A stretch of DNA of 64,000 bases from Spirochaetota bacterium (GTDB taxonomy: Bacteria > Spirochaetota > UBA12135 > COTS27 > JAFLEE01): the NCBI GenBank assembly GCA_017302015.1, contig JAFLEE010000019.1, positions 3,342-67,341 on the forward strand, read 5' to 3'. Made by a program: the position numbers and the translations under genes. Positions 14,235 through 23,546 of this stretch are shown here, piece by piece. How positions within the stretch are numbered: the first letter of the stretch is position 1; each line of letters begins with the position of its first letter. The notes under the pieces are model-generated. The model made no database searches, was not told the origin of the DNA, and was given only the letters and a program-made list of their open reading frames with translations.

Positions 14235-16178
14235 CTAGCCGCGCACCTTCTGGATGAGGAGGTCCACCACGGAGGGGTCGGCCAGGGTCGATACGTCGCC
14301 CAATTGGTCGGTCTCGCCCGCGGCGATCTTGCGCAAAAGGCGCCGCATGATCTTGCCCGAACGCGTCTTGGGCACCCCGGGCACGATGACGATGCGGTCG
14401 GGCACGGCGATGGGCCCGATGTGGTGGCGCGCCTCGTTCTTGAGTTCCCCGATGAGTTCGGGGGTCTCCTCGTAGCCCTCCTTGAGGATGACGTAGGCGA
14501 AGATGCCCTGGCCCTTGATCTCGTGGGGGTAGCCCACCACGGCGGCCTCGGCGCAGCCCTCGTGGCTGACCAGCGCGCTCTCCACCTCGGCGGTGCCCAT
14601 GCGGTGGCCCGAGACGTTGATGACGTCGTCGACGCGCCCCGTGATCCACCAATCGCCCTCTTCGTCGCGGCGGCAGCCGTCGCCGGTGAAATAATAGCCG
14701 GGGTAATGGCGGAAATACGTCTCGACGTAGCGCTGGTGGTCGCCCCAGATCGTGCGGGCCTGGCCGGGCCAGGAGCGTTTCAGGGCCAGGAGGCCGGTGA
14801 CCCCGTTTCCCTCGATCTCGTGGCCGGTCTCGTCGAGCACCACGGGCTCGATACCGAAGAAGGGGCGGGTGGCCGAGCCGGGCTTCAGGTCGGTGACGCC
14901 GGGCATGGGGGAGATCATGATCCCCCCGGTCTCCGTCTGCCACCAGGTGTCGACGATGGGGCAGCGGCCCTCGCCCACCACGTCGTGGTACCAGCGCCAG
15001 GCCTCGGGGTTGATGGGCTCGCCCACCGAACCCAAAACGCGCAGCGACGAGCGGTCGTGCTTCTTCACCCACGCGTCGCCCTCGCGCATGATGGCGCGGA
15101 TGGCCGTGGGGGAGGTGTAGAGGATGGAGATCTTGAGGCGCGAAACCATGTCCCAATAGCGCCCGGCGTCGGGGTAGGTGGGGATGCTCTCGAACATCAC
15201 GGTGGTGGCGCCGTTGATGAGCGGCCCGTAGACCACGTAGGAGTGGCCGGTCACCCAGCCGATATCGGCGACGCAGGCGTAGATGTCCTCCTCCCGCACA
15301 TCGAAGATCATGCGGTGGGTGAGGGCGGCGTGGAGGAGGTAGCCCGCGGTGGCGTGCGCGACGCCCTTGGGCTTGCCGGTGGAGCCCGAGGTGTAGAGCA
15401 GGAACAGGATGTCCTCGGAGTCCATCGCCTCGACGGGGGCGAAGGGGCGCTCGGATTTCACCAGTTCGTGCCACCAATGGTCGCGCCCGGCGATGAAGGG
15501 CACCGCGGCGCCCGTGCGCTGCACCAGGATGACGCGCTTGACGCAGGGGGCCTGGGCCACGGCCTCGTCGACGGTGTGCTTGAGGGGGATGTGCTTGCCG
15601 CCGCGCAGGCCCTCGTCGGCCGTGATCACCGTCTCGCAACTGGAATCGAGGATGCGGTCGCGCAAGGACTCGGCGGAGAAGCCGGCGAAGACCACGCTGT
15701 GGATGGCGCCGAGGCGGGCGCAGGCGAGCATGGCGATGGCCGCCTCGGGGATCATGGGCATGTAGATGGCCACGCGGTCGCCCTTGCGCACGCCCAGGCG
15801 CTTGAGGCCGTTGGTGAGTCGGCAGACCTCGGCGTGGAGCTCGCGGTAGCTGAGGCGGCGGTTATCGCCGGGGGTATCGCCCTCCCAGAGGATGGCGGTC
15901 TTGTCGCCCTTGGTGTGAAGGTGGCGGTCGAGGCAATTGGCGCTGGCGTTGAGCACCCCGCCGAGGAACCAGGCGATGCGCCCCTGGGCGAGGTCGCAAT
16001 CCTCCACCGTGTGGAAATCGTGGATCCAGGAGAGGTTCCGGCGAGCCTCCTTTTCCCAGAACGCGTCGCCCTCCAGGAGGCTCATGCGGTAACGGGCGGC
16101 GTAATCTTCCTGGTCCTTCAGGTAATGATGGGGCTGGTTCTTCTCTTTGGACGGGTAGACGCTTCGGAGTTCGGCCAT
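14235..16178 (-). CDS. acsA: Acetyl-CoA synthetase
   Basis: 647 aa, the usual length for AMP-forming acetyl-CoA synthetase, which converts acetate, ATP and CoA to acetyl-CoA. Visible motifs: P-loop-like [11 protein letters not shown] (262-272), WWQTETGG (412-419), YYFTGD (495-500), [18 protein letters not shown] (514-531) and the acylatable lysine K609 in PKTRSGK. AGGAG precedes the ATG. It is monocistronic in this window. It would let the cell reuse acetate released from acetylated polysaccharides or by overflow, which fits the neighbouring glycan-degradation genes. Confidence 0.97.
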   Translation of the reverse strand: MAELRSVYPSKEKNQPHHYLKDQEDYAARYRMSLLEGDAFWEKEARRNLSWIHDFHTVEDCDLAQGRIAWFLGGVLNASANCLDRHLHTKGDKTAILWEGDTPGDNRRLSYRELHAEVCRLTNGLKRLGVRKGDRVAIYMPMIPEAAIAMLACARLGAIHSVVFAGFSAESLRDRILDSSCETVITADEGLRGGKHIPLKHTVDEAVAQAPCVKRVILVQRTGAAVPFIAGRDHWWHELVKSERPFAPVEAMDSEDILFLLYTSGSTGKPKGVAHATAGYLLHAALTHRMIFDVREEDIYACVADIGWVTGHSYVVYGPLINGATTVMFESIPTYPDAGRYWDMVSRLKISILYTSPTAIRAIMREGDAWVKKHDRSSLRVLGSVGEPINPEAWRWYHDVVGEGRCPIVDTWWQTETGGIMISPMPGVTDLKPGSATRPFFGIEPVVLDETGHEIEGNGVTGLLALKRSWPGQARTIWGDHQRYVETYFRHYPGYYFTGDGCRRDEEGDWWITGRVDDVINVSGHRMGTAEVESALVSHEGCAEAAVVGYPHEIKGQGIFAYVILKEGYEETPELIGELKNEARHHIGPIAVPDRIVIVPGVPKTRSGKIMRRLLRKIAAGETDQLGDVSTLADPSVVDLLIQKVRG

Positions 16179-16418
16179 GGATGCTCCTGTGAAAAAGGCC
16201 CTTTCGCGCCCTCATGGCGCGGGCGATTTTCGGGGGCTTCCCGGCCCCGCACAGAAGGGCGACTTCTGTGTATACAGGAAACAATCTAACCCGATAGCGG
16301 CCTTCCCGGTCAATCGAGGGGGAAAAGTGCCTTGGCCGTTATCGCGTTGAACTCGGAGGCGAATTGACGGGAATGGGGTGCGGGGCGCGGCCATCCCGCG
16401 ATGTGGCTGGGAACGCTT

Positions 16419-17309
16419 TTAGCCGCCCCGCTTCCGGTATTCCCGCGGCCCCACGCCGAACTCCCGGGAAAAGAGGCGAGAGAAATAGAGCGGGTCTCCG
16501 TAGCCGACGGCGGCAGCGATCTCTTCGATACGGTGGCCCGTTTGGCGGAGCATGAGGGCGGCCTCGCGCAGGCGCAGGCGCCGCACGTAGGCCATGGGCG
16601 AGGTGCCCGTGCGCGCCTTGAACACGCGGCCGAAATGGTCGAGACTGAGCCCAGCGGCCGAGGCGAGTTCGGGGAGGGTGAGGCCCACGTCGTCGTAGCG
16701 GGCCTCGAGCGCCGTGAGTACCCGCTCCACCGGTCCCACGGGCGCGGGATCCCCCGAGGCGCCGCCCTGCTCGCAGAGGATCGCGAGGATCTCGAGGAGC
16801 GAAGCCTTCACCTTGGCGATGCACGCCGCCGAACAGCCCGGCTGGGAGGGATCGAACATGGCGAGGCCCGGATCGTAATCGGTGGGGGAGCGCCCCTGGC
16901 GCAGGCAGGCGCGCCGCAGGCGCCCGAAGGCGTCGATGAGTTCGCCCGGGTTCTCGATGGGGGCGGCGCTGAAGACCGGCTCCCGGGCGAACCGGGCCCG
17001 AAGCGCCGGGGGGGCGTGGGAGGCGTCGAGCAGGAAGCACCAGGCCCGGCCCGTGACGGGCTTGTCGGGTGAATGGTTTCCGAAATGGACGGTGTGGAGC
17101 GTCGCCCAGCCTTCGGGCACGTCGAAGAGTCGGTCCCCGAGGCGCAGGCCCTCCACCGAACCCCGCTCGAAAAAACTGACCTCGAGGTGGGGCGCGCTCG
17201 GATTGCTGAAGCGCAGGATCGGGGTGGAGCCCGCGAAGAGGATTTTCGGCAGAGGGGCCTTCTCCAGCCAGGCGAGGCAGTCCGAACCGAAGGCGCAGAT
17301 TTCGTCCAT
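16419..17309 (-). CDS. AraC family transcriptional regulator
   Basis: 296 aa with an N-terminal cupin-like sensor (ILRFSNPSAPHLEVSFFERG) and a C-terminal AraC DNA-binding domain (LTLPELASAAGLSLDHFGRVF; IEEIAAAVGYGDPLYFSRLF; FGVGPREYRKR at the end). A CSAAC cluster lies in the linker. It is divergent from the SemiSWEET-like/GH39 genes with a 65-bp gap, so it probably controls them and itself. AraC regulators in this position usually respond to the sugar released by the adjacent hydrolase. Confidence 0.87.
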   Translation of the reverse strand: MDEICAFGSDCLAWLEKAPLPKILFAGSTPILRFSNPSAPHLEVSFFERGSVEGLRLGDRLFDVPEGWATLHTVHFGNHSPDKPVTGRAWCFLLDASHAPPALRARFAREPVFSAAPIENPGELIDAFGRLRRACLRQGRSPTDYDPGLAMFDPSQPGCSAACIAKVKASLLEILAILCEQGGASGDPAPVGPVERVLTALEARYDDVGLTLPELASAAGLSLDHFGRVFKARTGTSPMAYVRRLRLREAALMLRQTGHRIEEIAAAVGYGDPLYFSRLFSREFGVGPREYRKRGG

Positions 17310-17374
17310 GTTTTGCAGGTTCTCGCTATTTTAATATCCCCAGGAAATCCTACACTATCCGCAGAGGATCTTAA

Positions 17375-17698
17375 ATGGAAAGCAGAATTCATCCCGAACT
17401 CGGTGCTGACGTCCGCCCCGCCCCTTCGGAGGCCAGGGGGGTCGCCGCCTGGGAGTTCACGGGTTTCCTGGCGGGTTTCGCGGGGTGCGCCTGCCTGGCC
17501 GCCCAGTTGATCGCCGAATGGCGGGCCGCGACGACGAGTCTCTCCCCGGTGAACACCGTGGGCTTCCTGATCATCTTCGCCTTTTGGGCGGCCTACGGGT
17601 TCCGCTTCGGCCGCAAGGCCATGTGGATCACCAACGGGGTGGCCGTCGTGCTCCAGGCGGGGCTCATCATCGTGTCATTGTCTAAATTAGCGCGTTAG
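17375..17698 (+). CDS. Small SemiSWEET-like membrane protein
   Basis: 107 aa with three predicted membrane helices (about 26-46, 60-76, 83-102). The pattern of a conserved W..YGF loop in FWAAYGFRFGR and an Asn in WITNGVAVVLQ matches the three-helix SemiSWEET/PQ-loop fold, although the PQ pair reads AQ (LAAQLIAEW). If correct it would dimerise to move a small sugar across the inner membrane. It lies between an AraC regulator and a GH39-like hydrolase (stop 21 bp before it), which supports a sugar role. Confidence 0.5.
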   Translation: MESRIHPELGADVRPAPSEARGVAAWEFTGFLAGFAGCACLAAQLIAEWRAATTSLSPVNTVGFLIIFAFWAAYGFRFGRKAMWITNGVAVVLQAGLIIVSLSKLAR

Positions 17699-17719
17699 CC
17701 GGTCAGGGGCCGCTATTCT

Positions 17720-19084
17720 ATGGAGGACATTCGCATCGACACGAACCGCCCCATCGGCCCCATGCGCCCCCTCCACGGCGTCAACGGGAGCCCCGTGAGT
17801 TTCGGGGGGCTGGTGGATTCCACGGCCTTCTATCGAAAAGCGGGTTTCCCCTTCATCCGCCTCCACGACACGAATTGGCCCCATCCGCGGGAGGTGGACA
17901 TCCCCCAGATCTTCCCCGATTTCTCCGCGGATCCGTTGGATCCGGCGAGCTACGATTTCCGGCGCACCGATGCCCTTTTGGACCATTGCCAGGCCACCGG
18001 GGCCCAATTGATCTACCGCCTGGGGGTGAGCATCGAGCATACCCCGAAGAAGTACTTCGTGGATCCCCCCTCGGATTTCGAGAAATGGGCCCTGGTGTGC
18101 CTCCAGATCGTCCGCCATGTCAACGAGGGATGGGCGGATGGGCATCGCCGGGGCATCCTCCACTGGGAGCTTTGGAACGAGCCCGACAACCAGTTTTTCG
18201 AAGCGGACCGCGCGAAAGATCCCATGTGGAGCGGGACGCCCGAGCAGTACTTCGATCTCTACGCGATCGCCTCGCGGAAACTGAAGGAGGCCTATCCGGC
18301 CCTGCAGGTCGGGGGCTACGCGGCTTCCCGCGTCGATGGCCGCTACGCCCCGTTCCTCGCGGGCTTCCTGGCCCGGGTGGTTCGCGAGTCCCTGCCCCTC
18401 GATTTTTTCTCCTGGCACCGCTACGCCGCCGAACCGCAGGTGGTGCTCCACGACAGCGCCCTGGTGCGCCGCCTCCTCGACGCCCACGGCCTTGTTCACA
18501 CGCGTTCGATCTGCGACGAGTGGAATTATTGCCCCGAGGGGGAGAAGCCGGATCCGCGGCCCTTCGCCGGGGAGAGCGACGCGGCCGCGCGAAGCGGCCG
18601 GTTCTCCGCGTCGTCGAGCCACAAGGGGGCCTCGTTCTGCGCGGCGACCCTCATCGGCCTCCACGACGCGGCCTGCGATACGGCCGCCTATTACGACGCG
18701 AGCCCTACGAATTATTATTGCACCCTCTTCGACCGCTACGGCTATCCACAAAAACCCTATTACGCCTTCGTGATGTACCAGGAACTCAAGGACCGGGGCG
18801 CACGCTTGGCCGCTTCGCCCAGTGGTGGCGGACTCTACGCCCTAGCCTCCGGAAATCCCGATCGAGGGGGGATCTTGGTCACCGCCTGGGAGGGCCCGAG
18901 GGATGTCCATCTGCACTTGTCGGGGCTGGATGTCGGCGCCCGCTACCGCTTCCAAACCCACTTGACGGACGGAACCCATTGCCATACCCTGGTCGAAGAG
19001 AATGCCGGGAAGCCGCCGGTGGACGGATTGAAAATCCATCTCGAGGAAAAGGCGACCCTCCTTTTGACTTGGGACCTCGAATAA
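17720..19084 (+). CDS. GH39-like glycoside hydrolase (beta-xylosidase type)
   Basis: 454 aa, no signal peptide. A TIM barrel opens after GSPVSFGGLVDSTAFYRKAG. E154 in LWNEPDN is the probable acid/base and E267 in CDEWNYC the probable nucleophile, in GH39-like order and spacing. A small C-terminal beta domain follows from about 370 (RFQTHLTDGTHCHTL). Likely intracellular cleavage of beta-xylosides or similar oligosaccharides; the substrate is inferred. It is co-directional with the SemiSWEET-like gene and with the next gene, 20 bp downstream. Confidence 0.8.
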   Translation: MEDIRIDTNRPIGPMRPLHGVNGSPVSFGGLVDSTAFYRKAGFPFIRLHDTNWPHPREVDIPQIFPDFSADPLDPASYDFRRTDALLDHCQATGAQLIYRLGVSIEHTPKKYFVDPPSDFEKWALVCLQIVRHVNEGWADGHRRGILHWELWNEPDNQFFEADRAKDPMWSGTPEQYFDLYAIASRKLKEAYPALQVGGYAASRVDGRYAPFLAGFLARVVRESLPLDFFSWHRYAAEPQVVLHDSALVRRLLDAHGLVHTRSICDEWNYCPEGEKPDPRPFAGESDAAARSGRFSASSSHKGASFCAATLIGLHDAACDTAAYYDASPTNYYCTLFDRYGYPQKPYYAFVMYQELKDRGARLAASPSGGGLYALASGNPDRGGILVTAWEGPRDVHLHLSGLDVGARYRFQTHLTDGTHCHTLVEENAGKPPVDGLKIHLEEKATLLLTWDLE

Positions 19085-19104
19085 ATCTCCCCCCAGGAAG
19101 ACCC

Positions 19105-20538
19105 ATGCTGAAGGTCCGTGAACTCTATTGCCCCTCCCATTTCGGGAATAGCTTCGAAGTCGCCGGGCGGCGGGAGATGGAGGATTTCCTGCGGGGCGCC
19201 AAGGATTGGGGGGTGAACCGCTATAGCGATTGGTTCGATCCCATCGACCTCTATGATCCGTATGAGCCTTCCAATAACCCGCGGAATCTATTCAATTTTC
19301 CGGAGTCGATGTGGCGGCAGAAATTCGACCATTATCGGGCGGCCCATGAACTCGGGCTCGAATTGGGGCTCGTGCTCACCCCCAACCACGTCTACACGGA
19401 CCAGCTCGGGAAGGCCCGGGCGGCCGTCCAGGGCGAAGATCCCGTCCACCGCACCCATGTCTTCGGCCAACTCCTCTGCCCGTCCGATGCCGCGGCGCGC
19501 CGCATCATCCTGGCCAATCAAGAGAACCTCTTCCGATCTTTCCGGGAGCGGGGGATGGCCCTCCGTTCCCTCTCGCTCTGCCCCTATGATTATGGCGGAT
19601 GCCTGTGCGAAGCGTGCCGTCCGTGGATCCAAACCTTCGCCGCCCTCGCCCGCGACATCGCCCAGCTCGCCGAATCCTTCTTCCCCGGCATCGAGGCGAA
19701 CCTCATCGGCTGGTGGTGGAGCGAAGCCGAGCACCAACTATTTCCGTCCTGGTGCGGGAGCCATGCGCCTTCCCGTTTCCATTCCATGGCCTTCCACCTG
19801 CCCTATGATGCCGTGGGCTACGATCCCTCCAAGCGGCCCATCCCCGATGGATGCAGGGAGCGCTCCTTCGTCCATGCTTGCTACGGGGACGCCGTGGATC
19901 TTCCGGGCATCGGGCGGCATAATTACGGCCATTTCGGGGCCCCGGTCGCCGCCCGGCGGATGGCCGCCACCCACGCATTCCTCGCCTCGCGCAAGGCGGA
20001 GGGCTGGATGGCCTACACCGAGGGTTTCCACGCCGATTTGAACGTGGCGCTTTTGGCGGCCCTCGGGAGCGGCCAAGCCTCGAGCGCGGAGGCGGTGCTG
20101 GAAGAATACGCCCGCAGGCATTTCGGTGGGAAGAACGCCGCGCGTTGGGGACGCTGGCTATCGGGTTTCATCGACCCCAAGAACCTCGATGTCCACGGGG
20201 CCCGGCGGGAATGGATCGACCTCGGGGGGGAGCAACTCGATGGATGGCGAGCGCGTCAGATGGAAGGAACGCTGCGCCTCTTCGAATGCCATCAGCGCGT
20301 GGAACGGGAACCGTCTTGGAGCCCCGCGCGCATCGCCGCCGCCGACGCCTTTTGGGAGGCGAAAGAGCACCTCTACCGCAGCGTATGGGGGCTGGGCGTG
20401 CCCCGGCATATCTTCCAGATGGACGGCCAAGTGCCCGCCTGGCACGCGGCATACCTCGAGCATCAAGGGGCCATGCCCCGAAGCGCGCCGAGCCCAAGCA
20501 CCGGGTTGAAGGCCCCCAAGGATTTGGACGAGACTTAA
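19105..20538 (+). CDS. Putative TIM-barrel glycan-active protein, family not assigned
   Basis: 477 aa from the ATG with AGGA seven bases upstream; the frame is open further upstream through the GH39 gene but that is a shadow. It begins with SHFGNSFEVAGRREMEDFLR and DWGVNRYSDWFD. A cysteine cluster CPYDYGGCLCEACRPW lies near residue 160, reminiscent of glycosidase-like proteins of the GH20/GH67/DUF4838 kind. No signal peptide. It forms an operon with the GH39-like enzyme. Catalytic residues cannot be named with confidence. Confidence 0.55.
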   Translation: MLKVRELYCPSHFGNSFEVAGRREMEDFLRGAKDWGVNRYSDWFDPIDLYDPYEPSNNPRNLFNFPESMWRQKFDHYRAAHELGLELGLVLTPNHVYTDQLGKARAAVQGEDPVHRTHVFGQLLCPSDAAARRIILANQENLFRSFRERGMALRSLSLCPYDYGGCLCEACRPWIQTFAALARDIAQLAESFFPGIEANLIGWWWSEAEHQLFPSWCGSHAPSRFHSMAFHLPYDAVGYDPSKRPIPDGCRERSFVHACYGDAVDLPGIGRHNYGHFGAPVAARRMAATHAFLASRKAEGWMAYTEGFHADLNVALLAALGSGQASSAEAVLEEYARRHFGGKNAARWGRWLSGFIDPKNLDVHGARREWIDLGGEQLDGWRARQMEGTLRLFECHQRVEREPSWSPARIAAADAFWEAKEHLYRSVWGLGVPRHIFQMDGQVPAWHAAYLEHQGAMPRSAPSPSTGLKAPKDLDET

Positions 20539-20591
20539 CTTCGCCCTTAATGGTGCGCCGGGGCGCGCCGATGGGCCGGGCGGGCGCCATT

Positions 20592-20597
20592 TGATAA
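20592..20597 (+). promoter_or_regulatory. Candidate -10 box of the SpoIIM-like gene
   Basis: TGATAA(T) at 20592-20598 gives an extended GATAAT -10. It overlaps the most upstream possible TTG start of the following frame, which argues for one of the ATG starts downstream. Confidence 0.3.
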
Positions 20598-20653
20598 TCG
20601 GCACGGGGCGGGGTATGCTTGGTCAGGCCCGCCCACCGGGGCCGCTTCAATTC

Positions 20654-21364
20654 ATGAAAGCGCCCGCCCAAGAACTCGCCCTCACGGCCCGCCGCTACGG
20701 GCCCATGATGGGGGCGCTACTGGCCCTCTACCTACTCACGGCCATCGCCACGGGCTCCTATTTGAAGCACCATGGGGCCTTGAGCGCACAGCTCTCCGGC
20801 CATCTCGAAGACGCCATCCGCAGCAAGGGCATCCTCCCCCAAGACGCCCCACGATCGCCGAACGCCGCCGTGAACGCGGGGGCCGCCGAAACGCCCCACG
20901 GGGACCGCGCGGGATATAAAGAGACCATCCGCGGCCTCGGACATGCGGGAACCCTCGGAGTGGCCCTGCGCATCTTCAAGAATAATGCCATCGCCGTGGT
21001 CGCGATCCTGGTGTTCAGCCTGGTGCCGTTTGTTTATTTCCCCGTGATCGCGATCCTGACCAACGGCGTCGCTTTGGGCATCGTCATGGCGGACCGCATG
21101 CACGGGGCGGGGTGGCTCTCCCCCTTCCTACGGAGCCTCCTTCCCCACGGGGTGACCGAACTCACCGCCATCTTCCTGGCGGCCTCCCTCGGCATCGCCC
21201 TCTGCACCGGGATGACCCGCAGGGTGCTCCGCCTTCCACCGAAGGAGCCCATAGACCTCCGTGAACGGGCCGCAAGGGTCCTGCGGCCGTTCGTACTCCT
21301 CGTGCTTCCCCTCCTCCTCGTCTCGGCGTTCATCGAGGCCTTCGTGACGCCGCGCCTATTCTGA
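20654..21364 (+). CDS. SpoIIM family membrane protein
   Basis: About 236 aa from ATG 20654; alternatives are ATG 20615 and TTG 20591. Membrane segments are visible near the N-terminus (GALLALYLLTAIATGSYL), around the family motif RIFKNNAIAVVAILVFSLVP, at PVIAILTNGVALGIV, at LLPHGVTELTAIFLAASLG and at the C-terminus (FVLLVLPLLLVSAFIEAF). The FKNN and PHG.TEL motifs define the SpoIIM/DUF95 family. In sporeformers it works in engulfment, but homologues are widespread in non-sporulating bacteria with unclear roles. Confidence 0.82.
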   Translation: MKAPAQELALTARRYGPMMGALLALYLLTAIATGSYLKHHGALSAQLSGHLEDAIRSKGILPQDAPRSPNAAVNAGAAETPHGDRAGYKETIRGLGHAGTLGVALRIFKNNAIAVVAILVFSLVPFVYFPVIAILTNGVALGIVMADRMHGAGWLSPFLRSLLPHGVTELTAIFLAASLGIALCTGMTRRVLRLPPKEPIDLRERAARVLRPFVLLVLPLLLVSAFIEAFVTPRLF

Positions 21365-21436
21365 GAAGGCTGGTTCGGCGGACGTGACGGCGCATTTCGC
21401 AGAAGGGTGCCGGAGCGGGCGAACCAAGGAGAACCG

Positions 21437-21856
21437 ATGGAAATCGAGATCAGGACCGGGGTCGAATGCATGGATTTCCCCAGGGTCGCCGCCCTGCTGG
21501 CCACGGCCTATTGGAGCCCCGGCATCAAAGAGGCGGAAGTCAGGAAGGGCGCCCTGCATTCGGCCCTGGTGGTGGGCGCCTTCCATTCGGGCGAGCAAGT
21601 CGGCTACGCCCGGGCGATTTCCGACACGGTGCGCTTCGCCTACCTCGCCGACGTCTTCGTCGACGAACGCTTCCGGGGGCAAGGCATCGGGAAAATGATG
21701 GTCGGCCATATCCTCCGCCACGAAACGCTTCGCGAGGTCTACCAGTGGGTCCTGAAAACGAAGGACGCCCACAAGGTCTACGAGAAATTGGGATTCGGCG
21801 CCCTAGGGGGCGTAGATAAATGGATGGAAATCTGGAGCCCGAGACCGGCGCGCTGA
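21437..21856 (+). CDS. GNAT family N-acetyltransferase
   Basis: 139 aa from the ATG preceded by AAGGAG (seven-base spacing). The acetyl-CoA-binding motif A is DVFVDERFRGQGIGKMMVG (about 72-90, with R80-G85 forming the pyrophosphate loop), and the C-terminal YEKLGFGAL is also typical. It would transfer an acetyl group to an amine; the substrate cannot be predicted. It follows the SpoIIM-like gene by 72 bp and is followed by a good terminator. Confidence 0.87.
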   Translation: MEIEIRTGVECMDFPRVAALLATAYWSPGIKEAEVRKGALHSALVVGAFHSGEQVGYARAISDTVRFAYLADVFVDERFRGQGIGKMMVGHILRHETLREVYQWVLKTKDAHKVYEKLGFGALGGVDKWMEIWSPRPAR

Positions 21857-21894
21857 AGCGCGAGAGCCGAAGGCTCGTCAGGGGTTCAATCTCA

Positions 21895-21920
21895 CCCGCG
21901 GTTCGGCGGGGCTTTCTTTC
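21895..21920 (+). terminator. Intrinsic terminator after the GNAT gene
   Basis: CCCGC (21895-21899) pairs with GCGGG (21906-21910), followed by GCTTTCTTTC. A second small hairpin GAGCC-GAA-GGCTC lies just upstream (about 21864-21876). Confidence 0.55.
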
Positions 21921-22032
21921 ATTGCGCTGAGAAACAAGATAAAGCCTTTGGGCTTCATCCAGAATCGCGCCCCCGCGGTTTGATTCCGGAGCTCGGTCGA
22001 GGTATCTTGGGTGTTTCTCTTTAGGAGTTCCC

Positions 22033-23367
22033 TTGGCATCCTCGAACCCGCCCGACCTGAAACGCCTCGTTCCTTGGATCAATTACCTCATTTTTTTCGC
22101 CGTGCTCAACGAGACGGTGTTCAACGTGTCCACCATCAAGGTCCAGGAGCAGTATGGACTCACCGAGGCCGGGGTGAGTTGGATGATGACGGTGTTCATG
22201 GTGTGCTTCGCCATCGGCATGGTGGTCTTCGGGCGGCTGTCCGACCTCTTTGCCGCGAGGCGCCTGGTGCTCATCGGGATCCTCACCTACGCCGCGGGGT
22301 CCCTCGCCGGCTTTCTCCTCCAGTTCTCCTATCCCCTCGTCCTCGCCTCCCGGGCGGTGCAGGGGGTGGGGTGCTCGGCCATTCCCGCCCTCGTCTTCGC
22401 CATGGTGGCCAAATACTACGAACCGGGGGAGCGGGGGCGCCTTTTCGGTTTCATCACCTCCACGGTCTCCTTCAGCGTGGCCCTCGGGCCCGTCATCGGG
22501 GGACTCGTCTCGGGAACGCTGCACTGGTCGTTCCTCTTCCTTATTCCGTTGGCGACCCTCGCCGCGATCCCGGCATTCCGCAGGATCCTCCCCCGCGAAG
22601 CCCGTAAAGCCGGCGGCGTCGATCTCATGGGAGGCGCCCTCGTGGCGGCCACGGTCGCGGGCCTCGTGCTCTTCCTCAACTTGGGGGATTGGCGCTATGG
22701 ATTCGGTGCCCTGGCCGCGTTCGCCGGTCTTTTGGCGCGGCTCTTCACGGCCCGTGAGCCGTTCATCGACCCGTTCCTCTTCCGCAACGGGAGGTACGTC
22801 GTGGGGGTGGTGGCCGCCGGCGGGCTCTTCACCTTCGTGCTGGGCGCCGTGTTCATGATCCCCCTCCTCCTCAAATCGGTGCATGGCTTGGAGGCGCGGG
22901 GCATCGGCCTCGTGCTCTTCCCCGGGGCGCTCATCGGCGCCTTCCTCGGGCCCTGGGGCGGGAGCCTCGCCGATCGCCGGGGCAACCCCTTCGTCATCGC
23001 CACGGGATTTCTCCTCCTCGCCCTGGGCCTCTCGGCCATGGGGTTCTTCTTGGCGGCGTCCCCGTGGGTGATCCTCGTGGCCCTCGTGCCGTTTTACGTG
23101 GGTTTCGCGTTTTCCCAGACGGCCCTGGTCAATAGCGTGACCCAGGTCCTCAGTCCCGAGAAGAGCGGTACGGGCATGGGGGTCTTCAACCTGCTGGGCA
23201 CCCTGGCCGGGGCGGTGGGGATGGCCTTCGTGGGAAAGATCCTCACCCTGCACGGGCGCGGGGCCCCGCTCTTCGAAGCCTTCATGCTGGCCTTCGCCCT
23301 CGGCCTCCTGGCCCTCGGCGGGCTCTTCCTTTGGACCTTCCGCAAGCGCCCCGTGAACGCCGAATAG
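22033..23367 (+). CDS. MFS transporter, DHA2-like
   Basis: 444 aa. TTG is used as start because AGGAG sits five bases before it and no ATG lies nearby upstream. About 12-14 membrane helices; the motif A loop is GRLSDLFAARRLV (about 62-74), and motif C-like GPVIGGLVSG appears in helix 5. Conserved ETVFNVSTIKVQEQYG follows the first helix, as in drug:proton antiporters of the TetA(L)/DHA2 group. Probably exports a drug-like or metabolic compound by proton exchange. Monocistronic. Confidence 0.85.
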   Translation: MASSNPPDLKRLVPWINYLIFFAVLNETVFNVSTIKVQEQYGLTEAGVSWMMTVFMVCFAIGMVVFGRLSDLFAARRLVLIGILTYAAGSLAGFLLQFSYPLVLASRAVQGVGCSAIPALVFAMVAKYYEPGERGRLFGFITSTVSFSVALGPVIGGLVSGTLHWSFLFLIPLATLAAIPAFRRILPREARKAGGVDLMGGALVAATVAGLVLFLNLGDWRYGFGALAAFAGLLARLFTAREPFIDPFLFRNGRYVVGVVAAGGLFTFVLGAVFMIPLLLKSVHGLEARGIGLVLFPGALIGAFLGPWGGSLADRRGNPFVIATGFLLLALGLSAMGFFLAASPWVILVALVPFYVGFAFSQTALVNSVTQVLSPEKSGTGMGVFNLLGTLAGAVGMAFVGKILTLHGRGAPLFEAFMLAFALGLLALGGLFLWTFRKRPVNAE

Positions 23368-23546
23368 GCAGACCGAACCGCCCACGGGTGCGGGCCCCAC
23401 ATCCTCCGGGAGCTTAAAAAGTACCCAAATCGTGCCGACTTCTTCCATACTTTTCCCGAAATCCCGGCGAGGGGGGAGGGGGTCCATGGAATAATTCTCC
23501 CGGCTTTGGCGGAGCAGAAAGCGATGCTTGGAAGGAGTTGGATCCC

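Noticed and set aside
14304-16289. 661-codon open frame opposite acsA
   Set aside because: A high-GC antisense shadow of a certain gene; its composition (Gly/Ala/His/Asp-rich with no domain) is what codon bias on the other strand produces.
22021-23487. 488-codon minus-strand frame opposite the MFS gene
   Set aside because: Low-complexity Glu/Gly/His/Pro composition typical of antisense frames in GC-rich DNA.
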